From Burkholderia gladioli (lineage in GTDB: Bacteria > Pseudomonadota > Gammaproteobacteria > Burkholderiales > Burkholderiaceae), in assembly GCF_000959725.1 (NCBI RefSeq), contig NZ_CP009323.1, forward strand, positions 2,852,001 to 2,916,000: a DNA stretch of 64,000 nt, written 5' to 3'. Below are positions 1 to 7,944 of the stretch, piece by piece (within the stretch, counting starts at the first letter, position 1; every line of letters starts with the position of its first letter). The position numbers and the translations under genes are program-made. Below the pieces are notes generated by a model. It did not search any database. It saw nothing but the letters and a program-made list of their open reading frames with translations, and was not told the origin of the DNA.

Positions 1-888
1 GCCTGGGGCATCGTGCTGACCGCGCTCGACACGGTGATCGTGCTGGGCCTGCAGGGCAAGGGCTTCCGGCAGATCGAGGCGATCGTGCTGGGCCTGATCG
101 GCACCATGGCGTTCTGCTTCGTGGCGCAGGTGGCGATGGTGCCGCCCGACTGGCACGCGGTGGCCGCGGGCCTGGTGCCGGGCAACCCGGGCCATGACAG
201 CAAGGACGCGATCGTGCTGGCGCTGGGCATCGTCGGCGCGACCATCATGCCGCACAACCTCTACCTGCATTCCTCGGTGGTCCAGACCCGCCGCGTCACC
301 GGCGGCGAGCGCGGCCAGGTCCGCGACACGCTGGCGATGGTGCGCGTCGATACCTGGGTGTCGCTGCTGGTGGCGATGTGCGTGAACGCGGCGATCCTGA
401 TCCTGGCCGGCTCGGCCTTCCACGCGGCGGGGCATACCGGCGTGGCCGACATCGAGCAGGCCTACCAGCTGATCACGCCCCTGGTGGGCGGCGGCGCGGC
501 GATCCTGTTCGGCATCGCGCTGCTGGCCTCCGGGCAAAGTTCGACGCTGACCGGCACGATCGCCGGGCAGGTGATCATGGACGGTTTCCTGCAAGTGAAG
601 ATTCCCTGCTACCAGCGTCGCCTGATCACGCGCGGGCTGGCCCTGGTGCCGGCGCTGATCGGCGTGCTGGTGCTCGGCGACGGCTCGGTCGGCAAGCTGC
701 TGGTGTGGAGCCAGGTGCTGCTGAGCCTGCAACTGCCGTTCGCGATGTGGCCGCTGATCCGCTCGGTCAGCGACCGCCGGCTGATGCAGGACAACGCGAT
801 CGGCCTGCCCGCGCGCCTGTTCGCCTGGCTGCTGTTCGCCGTGATCACCGGCACCAACCTGCTGCTGGTGACGGGCGTGGTGGGCTGA
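1..888 (+). CDS. mntH: Nramp-family Mn2+/H+ symporter MntH, 3' part
   Basis: Proton-coupled manganese (divalent metal) importer of the inner membrane. The frame is already open at base 1, so the N-terminus lies outside the window; about 295 C-terminal residues are visible. The hallmark Nramp TM6 motif is present (ATIMPHNLYLHSSVVQTR, near bases 238-294), where the Met-Pro-His segment lines the metal site. It is followed by GQSSTLTGTIAGQ (TM8 region) and several hydrophobic helices up to the C-terminus. It is metal related, like the zinc-paralogue operon that starts 430 bp downstream, but a 429-bp gap and a separate promoter candidate suggest independent transcription. MntH is the best name; another Nramp paralogue cannot be excluded. 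Confidence 0.9.
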   Translation, partial: AWGIVLTALDTVIVLGLQGKGFRQIEAIVLGLIGTMAFCFVAQVAMVPPDWHAVAAGLVPGNPGHDSKDAIVLALGIVGATIMPHNLYLHSSVVQTRRVTGGERGQVRDTLAMVRVDTWVSLLVAMCVNAAILILAGSAFHAAGHTGVADIEQAYQLITPLVGGGAAILFGIALLASGQSSTLTGTIAGQVIMDGFLQVKIPCYQRRLITRGLALVPALIGVLVLGDGSVGKLLVWSQVLLSLQLPFAMWPLIRSVSDRRLMQDNAIGLPARLFAWLLFAVITGTNLLLVTGVVG

Positions 889-1317
889 GCGGCCGGCGCC
901 GGGCGGGTTTTGCTTCCTTTGGCGAGGTAAAGCCCGACGATGCCGTCGATTTGTTTCCCATGTATTGATTGAGGCTCGGCTGGCCGGGCGCCCCTTGCCG
1001 TGCTCCGCTTGTGAATTGATACGTTATATCGTAACATCGCCTCTCGCCGGCACATCACGGTCGAGTTCGTAGCGAGACGCCATTTGCCCGGCGGTCTTTG
1101 TCGCCGCACGTGCCGCATCCAATGCGCCCGCCGGCAGCCATGCCCAAGGCAGCGCGTCCATTCCCGGACCGATTCCGTGCGGACCACCTCAATCCTTGCA
1201 GAGACATGTCGGCATGAATCCCGCTCGCACAATTATTTCGTTTTCCGAAATGACGACGAGGCATGCGGACTCGGAAAGCGCAGCCGCGCAAGCTTCGCGT
1301 CCACGGGAGATGCCCGC
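889..1317. other. Intergenic region upstream of the zinc-paralogue operon
   Basis: A 429-bp gap without a convincing gene. It holds a Zur-box-like palindrome and an overlapping promoter candidate near 1009-1037. Further down is a second AT-rich palindrome at 1235-1251 (ATTTCG, 5-base spacer, CGAAAT). If transcription starts near 1044 the operon has a leader of about 270 nt. I see no leader peptide or riboswitch that I can name. Confidence 0.6.
1009..1037 (+). promoter_or_regulatory. Putative Zur operator overlapping a promoter
   Basis: The palindrome GTTATATCGTAAC lies at 1023-1035 inside the wider context GATACGTTATATCGTAACAT. It resembles the proteobacterial Zur consensus (GTTATA-x-TATAAC type). 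A possible sigma70 promoter, TTGTGA (1009-1014), 17 bp, TAACAT (1032-1037), would place the operator between -35 and -10, as expected for zinc-dependent repression. The genes downstream are classic Zur-regulon paralogues, which supports the reading. The site and promoter are inferred, and the distance to the first start codon (about 280 bp) is long. Confidence 0.6.
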
Positions 1318-2691
1318 ATGAACGCGCCGATCCAGCTCTACAACACGATCACGCGCGAAAAGTCGCCGCTGCGCACGCCGGTGCCGGGGCGAGTGACCCT
1401 CTATGTCGGCGGCCCGACCCTGCACGACCATGCGCACCTGGGCAACGTGCGCCCGGCGGTGGTGTTCGACGTGCTCGCCCGGCTGCTGCGCCTGCACTAC
1501 CCGGACGTGCTCCATGTCGGCCGGCTGGCCGATGTCGACGACCGCATCCACGCGGCCGCGCTCGCCGCCGGCGAGTCCGTCGAGGCCTTCACCGCGCGTT
1601 ATCGCGACGCCTGGCGCGAGGACCTCGACGCGCTCGGCGTGCTCGCGCCCGACGTCGAACCTCGCGCGAGCGAGCAGGTGGCGGGCGTGGTCGAGCAGGC
1701 CGCGCGCCTGCTGGAACGCGGCCATGCCTACATCGAGGCCGGGCACGTGCTGTTCCACGTGCCCTCGTATCCCGGTCATGGCCGGCTTTGCGGCCGCCCG
1801 GTGGAGGACATGATCGCGCTGGCGCGCGGCGAACCCGCGCCGCGCCGGCGCCATCCGCTCGATTTCGTGCTCTGGAAGCCGGCCGAGCATGGCTTTCCGG
1901 CATGGCCCAGCCCCTGGGGCGCCGGGCGTCCCGGCTGGCACGCGCAATCCACCGCGGTCCTGGAGCGCGAGCTGGGCCGCGAGATCGATATCCATGGCGG
2001 CGGCCAGGACCTGATCCATCCGCATCACGAGAACGAGATCGCGCAGCTCGCCTGCGCGAACGGCATGCCGCCGAGCCGGACCTGGCTGCACAACGCCTTC
2101 CTGACCGTGAACTGGCAGAAGATGTCGAAGCCGCTGCGCAACGTGGTGACGCTGCGGGCGCTGCGCGAGCGCGCGTCCGGCGAGGCGATCCGGCTCGCCC
2201 TGCTGTCGGTGCACTACCGGCAGCCGCTGAACTGGAACCTGCAGCGCCTGTCCTCGGCGCGGCGCACGCTCACGCGCGGCTACCACGTGCTGGCGGCGGC
2301 GCGCGACACCCGCGTCGACACCGCGGTGGAACCCGACGAGGCGGTGCTGGCCGCGCTGCGCAACGACCTCAACGTGCCGGCCGCGCTGGCGCGGCTCAAC
2401 GGCCTGCTGGCCGCTGTCGACGGCGCGGCGACCGAATCCGCCCGGATCCGCGCGAAGTCGCGCCTGCTGGCTTCCGCGCGGCCGCTCGGCCTGCTGCAGC
2501 GCTCGCCCGAATCGGCCCTGCGCGAACTCGGCGCCGAGGCCGTGCCGCGCGAACGCGTGCGGCGCGCGCCGGCCGATGAATTCGACCTCGAACCGGCAGC
2601 CGCCCTGGAGGCGGATTCGGAAGCCCGCGCCGACGACAGCGCCGGCGGCCGGCGCCGCACCCGCTTCGCGACCCAGGGCGCACGATGCTGA
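1318..2691 (+). CDS. cysS2: Zinc-independent cysteinyl-tRNA synthetase paralogue (CysRS2)
   Basis: Charges tRNA-Cys with cysteine; 457 aa, class I synthetase. Signatures: HLGN (HIGH-type) at residues 40-43, the PSPWGAGRPGWH block near 198-208, HPHHENEIAQ at 234-243 and KMSKP (usual KMSKS) at 268-272. In canonical CysRS the cysteine-selecting zinc is held by two Cys, one His and one Glu. Here the first Cys is Gly31 (YVGG instead of YVCG) and the second is Ser211 (GWHAQS instead of GWHIEC), while the His/Glu motif stays. This indicates a protein that works without the structural zinc. Start ATG 1318 is preceded by GGGAG; longer open frame upstream has no family similarity. The stop overlaps the next gene by 7 nt. 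First gene of the zinc-sparing operon. A changed amino-acid specificity is also possible, because zinc normally selects cysteine. Confidence 0.9.
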   Translation: MNAPIQLYNTITREKSPLRTPVPGRVTLYVGGPTLHDHAHLGNVRPAVVFDVLARLLRLHYPDVLHVGRLADVDDRIHAAALAAGESVEAFTARYRDAWREDLDALGVLAPDVEPRASEQVAGVVEQAARLLERGHAYIEAGHVLFHVPSYPGHGRLCGRPVEDMIALARGEPAPRRRHPLDFVLWKPAEHGFPAWPSPWGAGRPGWHAQSTAVLERELGREIDIHGGGQDLIHPHHENEIAQLACANGMPPSRTWLHNAFLTVNWQKMSKPLRNVVTLRALRERASGEAIRLALLSVHYRQPLNWNLQRLSSARRTLTRGYHVLAAARDTRVDTAVEPDEAVLAALRNDLNVPAALARLNGLLAAVDGAATESARIRAKSRLLASARPLGLLQRSPESALRELGAEAVPRERVRRAPADEFDLEPAAALEADSEARADDSAGGRRRTRFATQGARC

Positions 2692-3284
2692 TCCGCAAGC
2701 TGTTCCGCTTCGAGAGCGCGCATATCGTGCGCGGCTGCACCACGCGGCGCTGCGCGAGCTCGGTGCATGGCCATTCCTATCGCGTCGAACTGCTGCTCGA
2801 GGCCCACGCGTTCGACCACGGCCAGATGGTCTACGACTTCGGCCTGCTCAAGCACGAGGCGCGCGAGCTGATCGACGGCTTCGACCACGCGGTCGCGCTC
2901 TGGTGCCACGACGATGCCGACTACCTCGCCGCGATGCGCCGCCATTCCGAGCGCTGGGTGCTGCTGCCCGTCTCGCCGAGCGCCGAGCAGTTCTCGCGCC
3001 TGTTGTTCCGCCTGATCGACACGCTGCTCGACGCGACCGACATGGCCAATGGCGAGGCCGACGTGCAACTGCACTCGGTGATCGTCCATGAGACCGAGAC
3101 CGGCTACGCGCAATGCTTTCGCGCCGACGCCGTGAACCCGAGGATGGGGCCGATCGATCTTCGGGACATCGAATTTTCCCCGGCGATCCTCGGGGAATGG
3201 CGTGATCCCGCGCTGCTGTCGCGGCTCGCGCGCGGCGAGCGGATCGCCAATCCAGCGCCGGTCGCGCCGACGCCGGCGTACTGA
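2685..3284 (+). CDS. queD2: QueD2-type 6-pyruvoyl-tetrahydropterin synthase / 6-carboxytetrahydropterin synthase paralogue
   Basis: T-fold enzyme of the queuosine/pterin branch (COG0720), 199 aa. Three metal-binding His are visible: His13 (FESAHIV) and His28/His30 (SVHGHSY). Cys residues precede the HGH motif (Cys18, Cys23); the spacing differs from the standard CxxxHGH of QueD, as I recall for the zinc-regulated QueD2 subgroup. FDHAVAL near 67-73 takes the place of the usual DHT/DHK loop, and HETETGYA carries the C-terminal catalytic Glu. Translationally coupled to cysS2 (ATG 2685 lies before its TGA). Unlike its neighbours it keeps the zinc ligands, so it may have higher affinity or use another metal. 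Which substrate it uses is not decidable from sequence. Confidence 0.82.
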   Translation: MLIRKLFRFESAHIVRGCTTRRCASSVHGHSYRVELLLEAHAFDHGQMVYDFGLLKHEARELIDGFDHAVALWCHDDADYLAAMRRHSERWVLLPVSPSAEQFSRLLFRLIDTLLDATDMANGEADVQLHSVIVHETETGYAQCFRADAVNPRMGPIDLRDIEFSPAILGEWRDPALLSRLARGERIANPAPVAPTPAY

Positions 3285-3315
3285 ACCCATCCTCTCATCC
3301 AACGGAGCCCGAGAC

Positions 3316-3465
3316 ATGCAAGTCCTGTCCTCGCTGAAGGAAGCGAAAAAACGTGATCGCAACTGCCAGGTGGTGCGCCGCCGCGGACGCATCTACGTGA
3401 TCTGCAAGACCAATCCGCGTTTCAAGGCGCGCCAGGGCGGCGCCCGCAACCAGCACAAGGGCTGA
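3316..3465 (+). CDS. rpmJ2: Ribosomal protein L36, zinc-free C- form (YkgO type)
   Basis: Large-subunit protein bL36, 49 aa, slightly longer than the zinc-ribbon form (about 38 aa). The zinc form coordinates Zn with C-x2-C-x12-C-x5-H. Here the first Cys is Asp14 (RDRNC), Cys17 and Cys30 remain, and the His is replaced (NPRFKARQG), so the ribbon cannot form. Such C- paralogues replace the zinc form on ribosomes during zinc starvation and so release zinc. Start ATG 3316 has GGAG 8 bp upstream. It sits 31 bp after queD2 and 10 bp before the carbonic anhydrase gene, in the same operon. Confidence 0.93.
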   Translation: MQVLSSLKEAKKRDRNCQVVRRRGRIYVICKTNPRFKARQGGARNQHKG

Positions 3466-3475
3466 GCTTCCGCAC

Positions 3476-4036
3476 ATGATCCGCAAGAACCCGCGCGGCG
3501 ACCTGCCGCGAATCCATCCCGACGCCTTCGTCGATCCGACCGCCGTGCTCTGCGGCCTGGTGATCGTCGAGGCGAACGTCTTCATCGGGCCTTACGCGGT
3601 GATCCGCGCCGACGAGATCGACGCGAACGGCCATATCGAGCCGATCGTGATCGGCGCGCACTCGAACATCCAGGACGGCGTGGTGATCCACTCGAAGTCG
3701 GGCGCGCGCGTGAGCATCGGCCAGCGCACCTCGATCGCGCACCGGGCCATCGTGCATGGCCCCTGCGAGATCGGCGACGGCGTGTTCATCGGCTTCAACA
3801 GCGTGCTGTTCAACTGCGTGGTGGGCGACCGCTGCGTGGTGCGCTACAACGCGGTGGTGGACGGCTGCCGGCTGCCGCCGCATTTCCACGTGCCTTCCAC
3901 CGAGCGCATCGGGCCCGAGACGGATCTCGAGGCCTATCCGCAGGTCACGCCCGACGCGAGCGAGTTCTCCGAGGACGTCGCGCGCACCAACAACGAACTC
4001 GTGCATGGCTACAAGCACATCCAGAACGAATTCTGA
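3476..4036 (+). CDS. Gamma-class carbonic anhydrase-like protein
   Basis: Left-handed beta-helix (hexapeptide-repeat) protein of 186 aa, related to Cam/CaiE/PaaY-type gamma-carbonic anhydrases that hydrate CO2. Repeating I/V-G-x-x-x-x-I steps run through residues 15-125. Three candidate metal-binding His are visible: VVIHSK, then SIAHRAIVHG (two), matching the trimer-interface site. Since ligands are kept, it may use Fe or Co, or bind Zn tightly, when the beta-class zinc enzymes fail; this is inference. Gamma-CA genes are recurrent members of Zur-regulated paralogue clusters. Ten-base gap from rpmJ2. Confidence 0.82.
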   Translation: MIRKNPRGDLPRIHPDAFVDPTAVLCGLVIVEANVFIGPYAVIRADEIDANGHIEPIVIGAHSNIQDGVVIHSKSGARVSIGQRTSIAHRAIVHGPCEIGDGVFIGFNSVLFNCVVGDRCVVRYNAVVDGCRLPPHFHVPSTERIGPETDLEAYPQVTPDASEFSEDVARTNNELVHGYKHIQNEF

Positions 4037-4076
4037 GGCGACCGATGCGCATCACACGACAAGACGGGGGAGCGGC

Positions 4077-5459
4077 ATGAGCGGCACCCTCGCACGGGAC
4101 GAATTCGACGCTCGCCTCGCGCGGCGCCATGCCGACCTGCTGGTGACGGGCGGCACGGTGCTCACGCCGGGCGGCGAGGCCGTCATCGACATCGCCTGCC
4201 TGGACGGCCGGATCGTCGCGCTCGGCGAGCTGTCGCGGCGCTGGAGCGCCGAGACGCGGCTCGCGGCCGACGGCCTGCACGTGCTGCCGGGCGTGATCGA
4301 TACCCAGGTGCATTTCCGCGACCCGGGCCTGACCCACAAGGAGACGCTCGAGGCCGGCACGCGCGGCGCCGTGCTCGGCGGCGTGACGGCGGTGTTCGAG
4401 ATGCCCAACACCCAGCCGCTCACGCTGGAGGCCTCGGACCTGCGCGACAAGCTGCAGCTCGCGCGCGGCCGGGCCTGGTGCGATCACGCCTTCTACCTCG
4501 GCGGCTCGGCGCTCAATGCCGAGCGGCTCGCGGTGCTGGAGACGCTGCCCGGCTGCGCCGGCGTGAAGGTGTTCATGGGCAGCTCGTTCGGCAATCTGCT
4601 GGCCGACGAGGACAGCGTGCTGCGCCGCATCGTGCGCAACGGCCGGCGCCGCATGGCCGTGCACGCCGAGGACGAGGCGCGGCTGCGCGAGCGGCGCGCG
4701 CTGGTGGAAGCCAGCCGCGACGTGCGCGACCATCCGCGCTGGCGCGATCCGGAAAGCGCCTTGCTGGCGACCCGCCGGGTGGTCGGCATGGCCGCCGAGA
4801 CGGGCCGCAAGCTGCACGTGCTGCACGTGACCACCGCCGAGGAGATGGCCTTTCTCGCGCAGCACAAGCGGCGCGTCAGCGTCGAGGTCACGCCGCACCA
4901 CCTGACGCTCGACGCGCCGGCCTGCTACGAGCGGCTCGGCAGCCTCGCGCAGATGAATCCGCCGGTGCGCGATGCCTACCATCGCGAGGCGCTGTGGCAG
5001 GCGGTGCGCGACGGCGTGGTGGACGTGATCGGCAGCGATCACGCGCCGCACACGCGCGAGGAGAAGGCGCGGCCCTATCCCGATTCGCCGAGCGGCATGA
5101 CCGGCGTGCAGACCCTGCTGCCGCTGATGCTCGACCACGTCGCGCTCGGCCGCCTGAGCCTGCAGCGCCTGGTCGACCTGACCAGCGCGGGGCCGGCGCG
5201 GCTGTTCGGCATCGAGGGCAAGGGGCGCATCGCGCTGGGCTACGACGCCGACCTGACGATCGTCGACCTGGCCGCGCGCCGCATGATCGGCAACGACTGG
5301 ATCGCCAGCGTCTCGGGCTGGACGCCGTACGACGGCGTCTGGTGCCGCGGCTGGCCGATATCGACGGTGCTGCGCGGCCGGCCCGTGATGCGCGACGGTG
5401 AGCTTCAGGGCCAGCCTTCGGGCGTGCCGCTGACCTTCCTCGACATCGTGCCGGGCTGA
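4077..5459 (+). CDS. pyrC2: Dihydroorotase paralogue with altered metal motif
   Basis: Amidohydrolase of the type I dihydroorotase group (COG0044), 460 aa, interconverting carbamoyl-aspartate and dihydroorotate. The strand-1 HxH zinc motif reads DTQVHFRDPG: Gln77 replaces the first His while His79 stays. Other expected residues are present: the Lys of GVKVFMGSS (carboxylated bridge), His in MAVHAED, His in LHVLHVTT and the catalytic Asp in GSDHAPH. MPNTQPLT is the substrate loop. ATG 4077 follows GGGGGAG; a longer upstream open frame runs antiparallel in composition and overlaps the previous gene, so I reject it. As the last cassette gene it would support pyrimidine synthesis when the main enzyme lacks zinc. 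I recall QVHF variants in other proteobacterial homologues, so it may be an active mononuclear form. Confidence 0.85.
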   Translation: MSGTLARDEFDARLARRHADLLVTGGTVLTPGGEAVIDIACLDGRIVALGELSRRWSAETRLAADGLHVLPGVIDTQVHFRDPGLTHKETLEAGTRGAVLGGVTAVFEMPNTQPLTLEASDLRDKLQLARGRAWCDHAFYLGGSALNAERLAVLETLPGCAGVKVFMGSSFGNLLADEDSVLRRIVRNGRRRMAVHAEDEARLRERRALVEASRDVRDHPRWRDPESALLATRRVVGMAAETGRKLHVLHVTTAEEMAFLAQHKRRVSVEVTPHHLTLDAPACYERLGSLAQMNPPVRDAYHREALWQAVRDGVVDVIGSDHAPHTREEKARPYPDSPSGMTGVQTLLPLMLDHVALGRLSLQRLVDLTSAGPARLFGIEGKGRIALGYDADLTIVDLAARRMIGNDWIASVSGWTPYDGVWCRGWPISTVLRGRPVMRDGELQGQPSGVPLTFLDIVPG

Positions 5460-5642
5460 AGCCTGCTGGCGCGCGGCAGCCGGCGCTGCCGTCTTCCTGA
5501 CGCGAAGCTTGCGGGACGCGATGCACGGGCGTGCCGGTGGCGAGGCTGCGCTATGCTGCGGTTTCCTCATGTCGTGTCGTGTCGGATCGCGCGCCGGTCG
5601 GCGCGACGAACACGGCACCGATCGAGCCAGGAGACCGAGCAG

Positions 5643-6761
5643 ATGACGGACAGCGTGGAGTGCGTGGTGATCGGCGCCGGCGTGGTGGGCCTCGCGGTGG
5701 CGCGTGCCTGCGCGCGGCGCGGCTGGGAGACGGTGATTGTCGAGTCGGAAGCGATGATCGGCACCGGCACCAGCTCGCGCAACAGCGAGGTGATCCACGC
5801 CGGGATCTATTACGCGGCCGGTTCGCTGAAGGCGCGCCTGTGCGTGGCGGGCAGGCAGCAGCTCTATGCCTATTGCGAGGCGGGCGGCGTGCCGCATCGG
5901 CGCTGCGGCAAGCTGATCGTCGCGACCGACGCGGCGCAGCGCGACGCGCTCGACGCGATCGAGGCGGCCGCGCGCGCCAACGGCGTGACCGACCTGCGCC
6001 GCCTGGACGCCGGCCAGGCGCGCGCGCTGGAGCCCTCGCTGCACTGCGTGGCCGCGCTCGAATCGCCCTCGACGGGCATCGTCGACAGCCATGCGCTGAT
6101 GCTCGCGCTGCTGGGCGACGCCGAGCGCGCCGGCGCGATGATCGCCTATCGCTCGCCGGTGAGCGGCGGCGAGATCCTGCGCGAGGCCGGCGGCCCGCTG
6201 ATCGAGCTGGAGGTGGGCGGCGACGAGCCGATGACGATACGCGCGCGCCGCGTGATCAACGCGGCCGGCCTGCATGCGCAGTCGGTGGCGCGTACCTTGC
6301 GCGGCCTGCCCGCCGACACGATCCCGCGCGAGCGCTACGCCAAGGGCAATTACTACTCGCTGGCGGGGCGCGCGCCGTTCTCGCGGCTGATCTACCCGGT
6401 GCCGGAGCCCGGCGGGCTCGGCGTGCACCTGACGCTGGACCTGGCGAACCAGGCGCGTTTCGGCCCCGACGTGGAATGGGTCGACAGCATCGACTACCGC
6501 GTCGATCCGGCCCGCGCCGAGCGCTTCTACGCGGCGATCCGGCGCTACTGGCCGGCGCTGCCCGACCAGGCCCTGCAACCTGCCTACTCGGGCATCCGCC
6601 CCAAGCTCGACACGCCCGATGCCGACTTCGTGATCCAGGGCGCTGGCGTGCACGGCGTGGCGGGGCTGGTGAACCTGTACGGCATCGAATCGCCGGGGCT
6701 GACCGCCTCGCTGGCGATCGCCGACGAGGTGCTGGCACGCCTGGACGAGGCGGCCGGCTGA
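5643..6761 (+). CDS. FAD-dependent oxidoreductase, L-2-hydroxyglutarate oxidase-like
   Basis: DAO-family flavoprotein of 372 aa. The N-terminal Rossmann motif is [16 protein letters not shown] (residues 8-23), with an acidic residue at the end of strand 2 ([22 protein letters not shown]). The [14 protein letters not shown] stretch is typical of L-2-hydroxyglutarate / glycerol-3-phosphate oxidase relatives. The C-terminus has the second FAD contact ([25 protein letters not shown]). No signal peptide. Start ATG 5643 has GGAGACCGAGCAG upstream. It is monocistronic between pyrC2 and the LysR gene. The substrate is probably a 2-hydroxy acid, but this is not proven by the sequence. Confidence 0.8.
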   Translation: MTDSVECVVIGAGVVGLAVARACARRGWETVIVESEAMIGTGTSSRNSEVIHAGIYYAAGSLKARLCVAGRQQLYAYCEAGGVPHRRCGKLIVATDAAQRDALDAIEAAARANGVTDLRRLDAGQARALEPSLHCVAALESPSTGIVDSHALMLALLGDAERAGAMIAYRSPVSGGEILREAGGPLIELEVGGDEPMTIRARRVINAAGLHAQSVARTLRGLPADTIPRERYAKGNYYSLAGRAPFSRLIYPVPEPGGLGVHLTLDLANQARFGPDVEWVDSIDYRVDPARAERFYAAIRRYWPALPDQALQPAYSGIRPKLDTPDADFVIQGAGVHGVAGLVNLYGIESPGLTASLAIADEVLARLDEAAG

Positions 6762-6819
6762 GCGCGACGAGCCCGGCGTCGCCACGCGGGCTGCCCGTCC
6801 CCGACTCGGCGGGCGCCCC

Positions 6820-7818
6820 TCAAGCTTCCTCGTTTGAACCCGTCGCGGCCCGGCGCCGGCGCGCCGATCTGGCGGGCGCCGGCGCGGCCAGCGCCGCCGC
6901 CTGCGCGACGTCGACGGGGATGAAGGGCGCCTGGAAGTGGTCGACCAGGAAGTCGATGAAGGCGCGCGAGCGCGCGCTCTGCTTGCGCTGCCCGGGATAG
7001 TAGACATAGAGGTCGGCCGAGGGCAGCACCACCTCGGGGAGCACCAGCCTGAGGCGCCCGCTCTGCAGGTACTTGGCGAGATCCCATTCGGAGCGGATCA
7101 GGATGCCGTGGCCGTCGAGCGCCCAGCGCAGCACGATGTCGCCGTCGTTGCTCGACAGCGAGCCGTTCACCTTCAGCGCCTCCAGGTGGTCGTCCTGGAT
7201 GAAGTTCCAGACGCCATGAGCATCGTCGTTCTGGCTGTGGATGATGCAGCGATGCGCGACCAGGTCCTCCTTGCGCAGCGGCGTGCCGGCGCGCTCCAGG
7301 TACTTCGGCGAGGCGCACAGGAAGCGCCGGTTGCTCATCAGGCGGCGCGCGCGCAGCCGGCCGTCGGGCAACTCGCCGAAGCGGATCGCCATGTCGAAAC
7401 CGCCCTCGACCAGGTCGACCGGCTTGTCGGTCACCACGAACTGCACGTCCACGTGCGGGTAGCGCTTGGCGAACTCGGAAACCAGCGGCGCGATGGTGGT
7501 GCGACCGAAACCCAGGGTGGCGTTCACGCGCAGGCGCCCATGCGGATCGGCCGGCGTGCCGGCGATCGCATCCTCCATCTCGCGCACCTGCTCCAGGATG
7601 CGCGCCGCGTAGCGCGCGTAGGTCTCGCCCTCGGGCGTGAGGCTGATGCTGCGCGTGGTGCGGTTCACCAGGCGCGCGCCCAGGCGCGCCTCCAGGATGC
7701 CGAGCCGCTTGGTGGCCGCCGGCGGCGTGAGCCCCATCGAGCGCGCCGCGCCCGACAGGCTCCCGAGCTTGGCCAGCTGGACGAAGAACGCGAAGTCGGA
7801 GGTGATGTCGGTTTTCAC
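6820..7818 (-). CDS. LysR-type regulator of the tartrate module
   Basis: Transcription factor of 332 aa: winged HTH at about residues 5-63 (LSGAARSMGLTPPAATKRLGILEARLG), then a periplasmic-binding-like effector domain. The C-terminus ends in an Ala/Arg-rich tail. I prefer the GTG start at 7818 because VKTDITSDFAFFVQLAKLGS fits the usual LysR N-terminus; an in-frame ATG 96 bp upstream would add an unlikely extension. It is divergent from tarD with a 126-bp shared region containing a T-N11-A palindrome, the usual LysR arrangement. It probably activates tarD (and perhaps dctA) in response to tartrate; the effector is inferred from context. Confidence 0.85.
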   Translation of the reverse strand: MKTDITSDFAFFVQLAKLGSLSGAARSMGLTPPAATKRLGILEARLGARLVNRTTRSISLTPEGETYARYAARILEQVREMEDAIAGTPADPHGRLRVNATLGFGRTTIAPLVSEFAKRYPHVDVQFVVTDKPVDLVEGGFDMAIRFGELPDGRLRARRLMSNRRFLCASPKYLERAGTPLRKEDLVAHRCIIHSQNDDAHGVWNFIQDDHLEALKVNGSLSSNDGDIVLRWALDGHGILIRSEWDLAKYLQSGRLRLVLPEVVLPSADLYVYYPGQRKQSARSRAFIDFLVDHFQAPFIPVDVAQAAALAAPAPARSARRRRAATGSNEEA

Positions 7819-7829
7819 TTCTGGTGAAA
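7813..7829. promoter_or_regulatory. LysR-type operator palindrome
   Basis: TTTCAC (7813-7818), 5-base spacer, GTGAAA (7824-7829); it contains T7815-N11-A7827, the generic LysR box. It overlaps the proposed GTG start codon of the regulator (7816-7818), which suggests autorepression. A second, partly related palindrome, GAATT-6-AATTC, lies at 7839-7854 and could be the activation half on the tarD side. Confidence 0.5.
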
Positions 7830-7944
7830 GATGAAATGAATTTCGGTGAATTCTAGCGCCGCGCGACGCGACTAAGCTAGACCCCGTTGCCGCATGGTTT
7901 GCGTGCCGGAACAACGAGAATCCGTGTCACCAGGAGACACCCGC

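Noticed and set aside
3945..7007. A 1020-codon open frame antisense to gamma-CA, pyrC2 and the oxidoreductase gene
   Set aside because: It mirrors high-GC coding DNA, is low-complexity (His, Arg, Ala) and has no domain. The plus-strand genes are certain.
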